Assembly (NCBI GenBank): GCA_028711355.1
Contig: JAQTSL010000103.1
Coordinates: forward strand, 1-10,984
Length of the DNA stretch: 10,984 nucleotides
Direction of reading: 5' to 3'
Source of the DNA: Rhodoferax sp.
GTDB taxonomy: Bacteria; Pseudomonadota; Gammaproteobacteria; Burkholderiales; Burkholderiaceae_C
A model generated the notes under the pieces. It saw only the letters and a list, made by a program, of their open reading frames with translations. It was not told the origin of the DNA and made no database searches. The translations under genes were made by a program, and so were the position numbers. Position 1 is the first letter of the stretch, and each line of letters opens with the position of its first letter. Of the stretch, positions 6,341 to 10,984 are shown piece after piece.

Positions 6341-7699
6341 ATGCTGACCCTGGGTTCTTTTGTACTGGCAATTGCGCTGCTGATCGCCATCCATGAATAC
6401 GGCCACTACCGTATGGCGCTGGCCTGTGGGGTCAAGGTATTGCGCTTTTCGATTGGCTTTGGCAAACCGATTTGGCGGCATCAGAGCGACGCGCAGGCGA
6501 CAGAATTTGTGTTGGCCATGTTTCCGTTGGGGGGCTATGTCAAGATGCTCGACGAGCGTGAGGGCCCGGTTGATCCGGCCGAGCTTCATCTGGCGTTCAA
6601 CACCCAGCCGCTGGCGCGGCGTGCGGCGATCGTTGCGGCCGGTCCGCTGGCCAACCTGTTGCTTGCGGTGGTGCTGTATGCGGCTGTCAACTGGATCGGG
6701 GTTGAGCTGGCGCAGCCGTTGCTGAGCCAGCCAGTCACTGCATCGCTGGCGGCGCAGGCCGGTCTGGCCGGTGGCGAACGCGTACTTAGTATGGGCGTGG
6801 TGGGTGATCAGCCGCAAGCCGTGCGTTCCTTTGACGATGTGCGCTGGCAGTTGACTCGGGCGGCCATTGGGGGCCAGGATGTTTTGCTCGAAGTTGCTGG
6901 GTCTGGCAATGCATCGCGCGCGGCCACGCTGGCGCTGTCGTCGCTGGCCGCCACCGAGGTAGATGCTGCATTGTTTACACGCATTGGCATCACTTCACCG
7001 TTTTCGCGTGCTTTGATTGGCCAGGTGCTGCCTGGCGGTGCGGCGGCACAGGCTGGCTTGCAACCAGACGACGAAGTGCTGCGTGTCGATCAGACCGCGA
7101 TTGTCGATGGACAGCATTTGCGCCAACTGATTCGCAGCTCGGTGTTGTCAGCCGGTGCGCCGACGCAGCGCTGGCTGGTCTTGCGTCAGGGGCGCGAGTT
7201 GGAGCTTGGTGTGCGCCCGCAGGTGGCGTCGGACGCCGGTGTGCAAGTCGGTCGCATCGGTGCCTATGTGGGGGCGGTGCCAGCGCAGGTGCTGGTGCGC
7301 TACGGCCTGATTGAAGGCGCTACGCGTGGGCTCAGTCAAACGTGGGACATGGCCGGGCTGACGCTTGCCATGATGGGCAAGATGTTGATGGGGCAGGCGT
7401 CGGTCAAGAATATCAGCGGGCCGTTGACAATTGCCGAGTTTGCTGGCAAGTCGGCTGGTTTGGGGCTGACACAGTACCTGGTTTTTCTGGCACTCATTAG
7501 CGTCAGCCTGGGCGTGCTCAATCTGTTGCCGGTGCCAGTGCTCGACGGCGGACACCTGATGTATTATCTTTGGGAAGCAACCACCGGCAAACCGGTGCCA
7601 GAAAGCTGGATGGAACGTCTGCAGCAAGGTGGCATGGCCGTGTTGATGGTTTTGATGTCGATTGCGCTGGTTAACGATATCACCCGCCTGTTTAGCTAA
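6341..7699 (+). CDS. rseP: RIP metalloprotease RseP (site-2 protease)
   Basis: RseP is an inner-membrane zinc protease. In E. coli it cuts the anti-sigma factor RseA within the membrane after DegS has cut the periplasmic side, releasing sigma-E for the envelope stress response; it also degrades leftover signal peptides. The 452-residue product has the usual length. His18-Glu19-x-x-His22 (HEYGH) lies in the first membrane segment. GFGKPIWR (39-46) and FPLGGYVKMLDE (61-72) follow, then two periplasmic PDZ domains at about 120-205 and 215-300. The third zinc ligand is in NLLPVPVLDGGH (394-405, Asp402), between the last membrane segments. The ATG lies 22 bases after dxr with no clear Shine-Dalgarno sequence. 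The bamA neighbour fits a role in outer-membrane quality control. Confidence 0.96.
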   Translation: MLTLGSFVLAIALLIAIHEYGHYRMALACGVKVLRFSIGFGKPIWRHQSDAQATEFVLAMFPLGGYVKMLDEREGPVDPAELHLAFNTQPLARRAAIVAAGPLANLLLAVVLYAAVNWIGVELAQPLLSQPVTASLAAQAGLAGGERVLSMGVVGDQPQAVRSFDDVRWQLTRAAIGGQDVLLEVAGSGNASRAATLALSSLAATEVDAALFTRIGITSPFSRALIGQVLPGGAAAQAGLQPDDEVLRVDQTAIVDGQHLRQLIRSSVLSAGAPTQRWLVLRQGRELELGVRPQVASDAGVQVGRIGAYVGAVPAQVLVRYGLIEGATRGLSQTWDMAGLTLAMMGKMLMGQASVKNISGPLTIAEFAGKSAGLGLTQYLVFLALISVSLGVLNLLPVPVLDGGHLMYYLWEATTGKPVPESWMERLQQGGMAVLMVLMSIALVNDITRLFS

Positions 7700-7739
7700 T
7701 GTCCAAGACCTTGCGTACTGTTACTTTTTTAATCTCACT
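7700..7739 (+). promoter_or_regulatory. U-rich bamA translation initiation region without a Shine-Dalgarno sequence
   Basis: The 40 bases between rseP and bamA end in GTTACTTTTTTAATCTCACT directly before the ATG. There is no purine-rich ribosome binding site in the usual position. A U-rich, unstructured tract can be bound by ribosomal protein S1 and support initiation, and coupling to rseP is also possible. I see no convincing sigma-E promoter (GGAACTT with a TCTGA -10) in this gap. Confidence 0.35.
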
Positions 7740-10040
7740 ATGAATTTCAAATCTTTTCGTTCCGCCACACTGATGACACTGGCGGGCCTGTTGGTGTGTG
7801 CCCAGAGCGCCTGGGCGGTGGATCCGTTTACGGTACGCGACATTCGAGTGGAGGGTCTGCAGCGGGTCGAACCAGGCACGGTCTTCGTCTCGATCCCGGT
7901 GCACGTCGGCGACGTTTATAACGACGACAAGGCTGCTGCCTCGATCCGCGCGCTGTACGCCTTGGGGTTGTTCAAGGACGTTCGCATTGAGGTCAACGGC
8001 GACGTGCTGGTGGTGGTGGTGCAAGAGCGCCCCACGGTGGCCACTGTTGAATTTGTCGGAACCAAAGAGTTTGACAAGGATGTACTGCTGAAGTCCCTGC
8101 GTGACGTTGGCCTGGCCGATGGACGGCCGTTTGACAAGGCGCAACTCGACCGCGCTGAACAAGAGCTCAAGCGGCAGTACATCAACCGCAGCCTGTACGC
8201 TGCGCAGGTGGTAACAACTGTCACGCCAATCGAGCGCAACCGGGTCAACCTGACCTTTACCGTTACCGAGGGCGAGCCTGCCAAGATCAGCGACATTCGC
8301 ATCATCGGCAACAAGGCTTTCACCGAATCTGCGCTGCGTGACCTGTTCGACCTGGACACCGGTGGCTGGATGAGCTGGTACACCAAATCCAACCGCTATT
8401 CGCGCGCCAAGCTCAATGCCGACATTGAGACGCTGCGTTCGTACTACCTGACACGTGGCTACCTGGAGTTCCGGGTTGACTCGACGCAGGTCACGATGGA
8501 TCCCAACAAGACCGACATTGGTATCACTATCAACATCACTGAGGGTGCGCGGTTTGTGGTCAGCTCGATCAAGCTGGCCGGCAATTACCTTGGCAAGGAT
8601 GACGAATTTAAGACGCTGGTGACGATCAAGCCTGGTGCCGCCTACAACGCCGACGATGTGGCAAGAACCAGCAAGGCGTTTACCGATTATTTTGGCAATT
8701 TTGGCTACGCCTTTGCGCGGGTTGAGTCGTTGCCCGAGGTTGACCGGGTCAACAGCCGTGTGGCCATCACGCTACAGGCTAATCCGTCGCGGCGCGCTTA
8801 TGTGCGCAAAATCAACGTGGCCGGCAACACTCGCACGCGCGACGTCGTGGTGCGCCGTGAGCTGCGGCAGATGGAGGCATCGTGGTACGACGGCGACAAA
8901 ATCCGCCGTTCGCGCGACCGGGTTGACCGTTTGGGCTATTTTTCTGAAGTCTCGGTCGAAACACAAGAAGTACCCGGCGCGCCCGACCAGGTTGATCTGA
9001 CGCTCAACGTTGCTGAAAAACCCACCGGCAGCCTGAGTCTGGGTGCGGGCTACTCCAGTGGTGATGGTTTGGGCTTGTCATTTGGCTTGAAGCAGGAAAA
9101 CGCATTTGGCTCGGGCAATTCGCTTGGGATTGAAGTTAACACCAGCAAAATCAACCGGGTGCTGGTCATCAGTACCACCGACCCCTACTTTACCGAAGAC
9201 GGTGTGTCACGTACGGTTGACGTCTATCACCGCACCAGCAGCCCGTATCAGGACCAAAGCTACTACAAGCTGATTACCTCGGGCGCGTCGCTGCGTTTTG
9301 GTGTGCCTTTTACTGAAACCGATACTGTGTTTTTTGGCGCTGGTCTTGAGAAAACGACGATCGAACCGGGTACCTTATTGCCGCTGTCGTACCAACAATA
9401 CGCCAACGCTTATGGTTATTCCAGTTCTGCGGTACCGTTCACTTTGGGTTGGGCGCGTGACAGCCGCGACAGCGCGTTGGTGCCCAGCAACGGTAAGTTG
9501 CAGCGGGTCAACGCCGAGTGGTCGTTGGCCGGCGATGCGCGCTATCTGCGCAGTACTCTCCAATATCAGCGCTACGTTCCCTTGAGCAAAAAATACACCC
9601 TGGCCGCCAACGCCGAATTAGGGTTGGGGCGCGCTACCGGCGACCGCCCGTACCCGGTCTTCAAGAACTTCTACGGCGGCGGCTTGGGGTCGGTGCGTGG
9701 CTTTGAGCAAGGCAGTTTGGGACCACGTGATGCAGGCGGTACTGTGGTCGGGGGCACGGGCAAGCTTAATGTTAATTTTGAGGTGTTGGCACCTTTCCCC
9801 GGTGTTGGCAATGACCGCACCTTGCGCATGTACGGATTCTGGGACTTGGGGCTGGTCAGTGGGCCGGATCAGGGGTTGGCGATCAACGCCGACGCCAATA
9901 GCCTGCGTTCGTCGGCGGGGGTTGGCATTAGCTGGATTTCGCCGGTCGGGCCGTTGCGGCTGGCATTTGCCAAGCCGATCCGCAAGTTTGGGAACGATAG
10001 AATCCAGAGTATGCAATTTCAAATTGGGACCAGTTTCTGA
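7740..10040 (+). CDS. bamA: Outer-membrane protein assembly factor BamA
   Basis: BamA is the core of the BAM complex that folds beta-barrel proteins into the outer membrane. The 766-residue precursor starts with a Sec signal peptide, with likely cleavage after Ala26 (AWA/VDPF). Five POTRA domains follow at about 30-97, 99-178, 181-268, 271-348 and 353-427, each opening with a strand such as VRDIRVEGL (32-40), ISDIRIIGNKAF (183-194) or VRKINVAGN (355-363). The 16-strand barrel runs from about 430. It includes WARDSRDSALVPSNG (571-585), the VRGF motif of loop 6 (652-655), and a C-terminal strand ending in Phe766, the outer-membrane targeting signal. ATG at 7740 is chosen because it starts the signal peptide; the frame is open upstream into rseP but only TTG codons are available. 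Its stop overlaps the ompH start. Confidence 0.97.
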   Translation: MNFKSFRSATLMTLAGLLVCAQSAWAVDPFTVRDIRVEGLQRVEPGTVFVSIPVHVGDVYNDDKAAASIRALYALGLFKDVRIEVNGDVLVVVVQERPTVATVEFVGTKEFDKDVLLKSLRDVGLADGRPFDKAQLDRAEQELKRQYINRSLYAAQVVTTVTPIERNRVNLTFTVTEGEPAKISDIRIIGNKAFTESALRDLFDLDTGGWMSWYTKSNRYSRAKLNADIETLRSYYLTRGYLEFRVDSTQVTMDPNKTDIGITINITEGARFVVSSIKLAGNYLGKDDEFKTLVTIKPGAAYNADDVARTSKAFTDYFGNFGYAFARVESLPEVDRVNSRVAITLQANPSRRAYVRKINVAGNTRTRDVVVRRELRQMEASWYDGDKIRRSRDRVDRLGYFSEVSVETQEVPGAPDQVDLTLNVAEKPTGSLSLGAGYSSGDGLGLSFGLKQENAFGSGNSLGIEVNTSKINRVLVISTTDPYFTEDGVSRTVDVYHRTSSPYQDQSYYKLITSGASLRFGVPFTETDTVFFGAGLEKTTIEPGTLLPLSYQQYANAYGYSSSAVPFTLGWARDSRDSALVPSNGKLQRVNAEWSLAGDARYLRSTLQYQRYVPLSKKYTLAANAELGLGRATGDRPYPVFKNFYGGGLGSVRGFEQGSLGPRDAGGTVVGGTGKLNVNFEVLAPFPGVGNDRTLRMYGFWDLGLVSGPDQGLAINADANSLRSSAGVGISWISPVGPLRLAFAKPIRKFGNDRIQSMQFQIGTSF

Positions 10041-10552
10041 TGAATACTTTTTTGCGTCGTTTTAGTGCTTTGGTGGCGGGTGTGTGCTGTGCGGTGGCGG
10101 TGCAGGCGCAACCGGTCAAAATCGGTTTTGTCAGCACCGATCGTGTGCTCAAAGAAGCAGCGGTAGCCAAGACCGCGCAGACCAAGCTTGAGCAGGAATT
10201 TTCCAAACGTGAAAAGGAACTGACCGATCTTGGCAACAGTATCAAGGCCACGGCTGAAAAGCTGGACCGGGACGCACCCACTTTGCCCGAGGCCCAGCGC
10301 ACCAGCCGTCAGAAGCAACTGGTCGAGCAAGACCGCGAGTTCCAGCGCAAGCGCCGTGAATTTCAGGAAGACCTGAATTCGCGCAAGAACGAAGAGCTGC
10401 AACAAGTCATTCAGCGCGCCAACAAGGCGATCAAGGACATTGCCGTGGCTGAAAACTACGACATCATTTTTCAGGACGCGGTCTATGTCAACCCCAAGCA
10501 CGATATCAGCGACAAGGTGATCAAGGCGCTGAACGTGCCAGCGGGCAAGTAG
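10040..10552 (+). CDS. skp: OmpH/Skp family periplasmic chaperone
   Basis: Skp (also OmpH or HlpA) is a trimeric, jellyfish-shaped periplasmic chaperone that holds unfolded outer-membrane proteins between the Sec translocon and BAM. The 170-residue precursor has a basic, hydrophobic signal peptide with likely cleavage after Ala23 (VQA/QPV). The body strand VKIGFVSTDRVL (26-37) opens the mature protein, and a long charged helical coiled coil follows from about 40 to 125, rich in Lys, Glu, Gln and Arg. The closing body segment contains IAVAENYDIIFQDAVYV. Sequence identity in this family is low, so the call rests on signal peptide, architecture and position between bamA and lpxD. The start lies in TGATG with the bamA stop, so it is probably translated by coupling. 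Confidence 0.93.
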   Translation: MNTFLRRFSALVAGVCCAVAVQAQPVKIGFVSTDRVLKEAAVAKTAQTKLEQEFSKREKELTDLGNSIKATAEKLDRDAPTLPEAQRTSRQKQLVEQDREFQRKRREFQEDLNSRKNEELQQVIQRANKAIKDIAVAENYDIIFQDAVYVNPKHDISDKVIKALNVPAGK

Positions 10553-10576
10553 CCGCTGGCGAAAGGCGGGTTGCCG

Positions 10577-10984
10577 GTGACGCTGCGTGTCGGATTCATC
10601 GTCGCTGCGCTCGGGGGCGAACTCCATGGAGATGCGGATCGGCTGATCGAAGGCCTGGCACCGCTGGAACACGCGCACAGCGCGCAGCTAAGTTTTCTGA
10701 GCCACCCCAAATACCAGCATCAGTTGGCGCGCTCTCAGGCCGGTTGTGTCATTGTCGGCCCGCCGTTGCTGGCGCCAGCGCGTGCACGCGGCGACTGTAT
10801 CGTCAGCGACGACCCTTACCTTTTCTTTGCCCGTGTGACGCAGCTCTGGAAGCAGCATTTGCCGTCAGCGCAGCAGCCGCGCATTCATCCATCATCGGTG
10901 ATTGACCCAAGCGCACAGGTGCATTTGAGTGCCCGCATTGGCGCGCTGTGCGTGATCGAGGCCGGGGCGCAGATCGGCGCTGAT
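10577..10984 (+). CDS. lpxD: UDP-3-O-(3-hydroxyacyl)glucosamine N-acyltransferase, N-terminal part (cut by the window edge)
   Basis: LpxD transfers a 3-hydroxyacyl chain from acyl carrier protein to the 2-amino group of UDP-3-O-acyl-glucosamine, the third step of lipid A synthesis. The window holds 136 codons of a protein that normally has about 330-350. The N-terminal uridine-binding domain is seen (about 1-100), with SFLSHPKYQHQL (39-50), GCVIVGPP (56-63) and the DDPYLFFARVTQLW stretch (78-91). The left-handed beta-helix then begins with hexapeptide repeats: IHPSSVIDPSAQV (103-115) and IGALCVIEAGAQIGAD (121-136). GTG at 10577 gives the family-like start MTLRVG; an in-frame TTG at 10571 is possible. 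AAAGGCGGG (10562-10570) is the likely ribosome binding region and fits either. The gap after ompH is 24 bases. The protein probably continues intact beyond the window. Confidence 0.94.
   Translation, partial: MTLRVGFIVAALGGELHGDADRLIEGLAPLEHAHSAQLSFLSHPKYQHQLARSQAGCVIVGPPLLAPARARGDCIVSDDPYLFFARVTQLWKQHLPSAQQPRIHPSSVIDPSAQVHLSARIGALCVIEAGAQIGAD

Noticed and set aside
10553..10576. Possible terminator between ompH and lpxD
   Set aside because: CCGC and GCGG can pair around a short loop, but there is no T-run and the segment contains the lpxD ribosome binding region.
10019..10678. Minus-strand open frame of about 219 codons opposite ompH and the start of lpxD
   Set aside because: Its Leu/Phe/Val-rich stretch mirrors the Lys/Glu/Gln-rich coiled coil of Skp read backwards; not an independent membrane protein.
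1..10984. CRISPR array, insertion sequence, prophage, toxin-antitoxin or defence system
   Set aside because: No spaced direct repeats, transposase or integrase motifs, terminal inverted repeats or unassigned protein genes were seen; almost all sequence is explained by conserved core genes.

Overview
This window is a conserved housekeeping block of a beta-proteobacterium, most likely order Burkholderiales and probably family Comamonadaceae (Rhodoferax/Polaromonas-like). That placement is an inference from the gene order, the moderately high GC content and the look of the S2, EF-Ts, BamA and LpxD proteins; no search was run. I found no mobile element, CRISPR array, tRNA, rRNA or accessory island.

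Layout: the left edge carries only the first 12 codons of a minus-strand gene whose start strongly resembles MBL-fold metallo-hydrolases. A 326-base divergent intergenic region follows. It holds a hairpin just before that gene's ribosome binding site, a candidate extended -10 promoter facing right, and a potentially structured leader before rpsB. Everything from 364 to the right edge is on the plus strand: rpsB, an intrinsic terminator, tsf, pyrH, frr, uppS, cdsA, dxr, rseP, bamA, ompH/skp and the first 136 codons of lpxD.

The genes fall into three functional groups. rpsB, tsf and frr serve translation (ribosomal protein S2, elongation factor Ts, ribosome recycling factor), with pyrH (UMP kinase) embedded among them. 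uppS, cdsA and dxr make lipid precursors: dxr feeds the MEP isoprenoid pathway, uppS turns its products into the undecaprenyl carrier, and cdsA makes CDP-diacylglycerol. rseP, bamA, ompH and lpxD handle envelope stress signalling, outer-membrane protein assembly and lipid A synthesis. Junctions from frr onward are tight: frr/uppS are 6 bases apart, cdsA/dxr overlap by ATGA, and bamA/ompH share one base in TGATG. This suggests one long operon with translational coupling, continuing past the right edge, probably into fabZ-lpxA-lpxB.

I did not find a convincing undescribed biological system. The items most worth a second look are regulatory or small-scale: the rpsB leader fold, the rpsB-tsf terminator as an attenuator, a palindromic repeat-like segment inside dxr, the bamA start that lacks a Shine-Dalgarno sequence but follows a U-rich tract, and a nine-T run in uppS.
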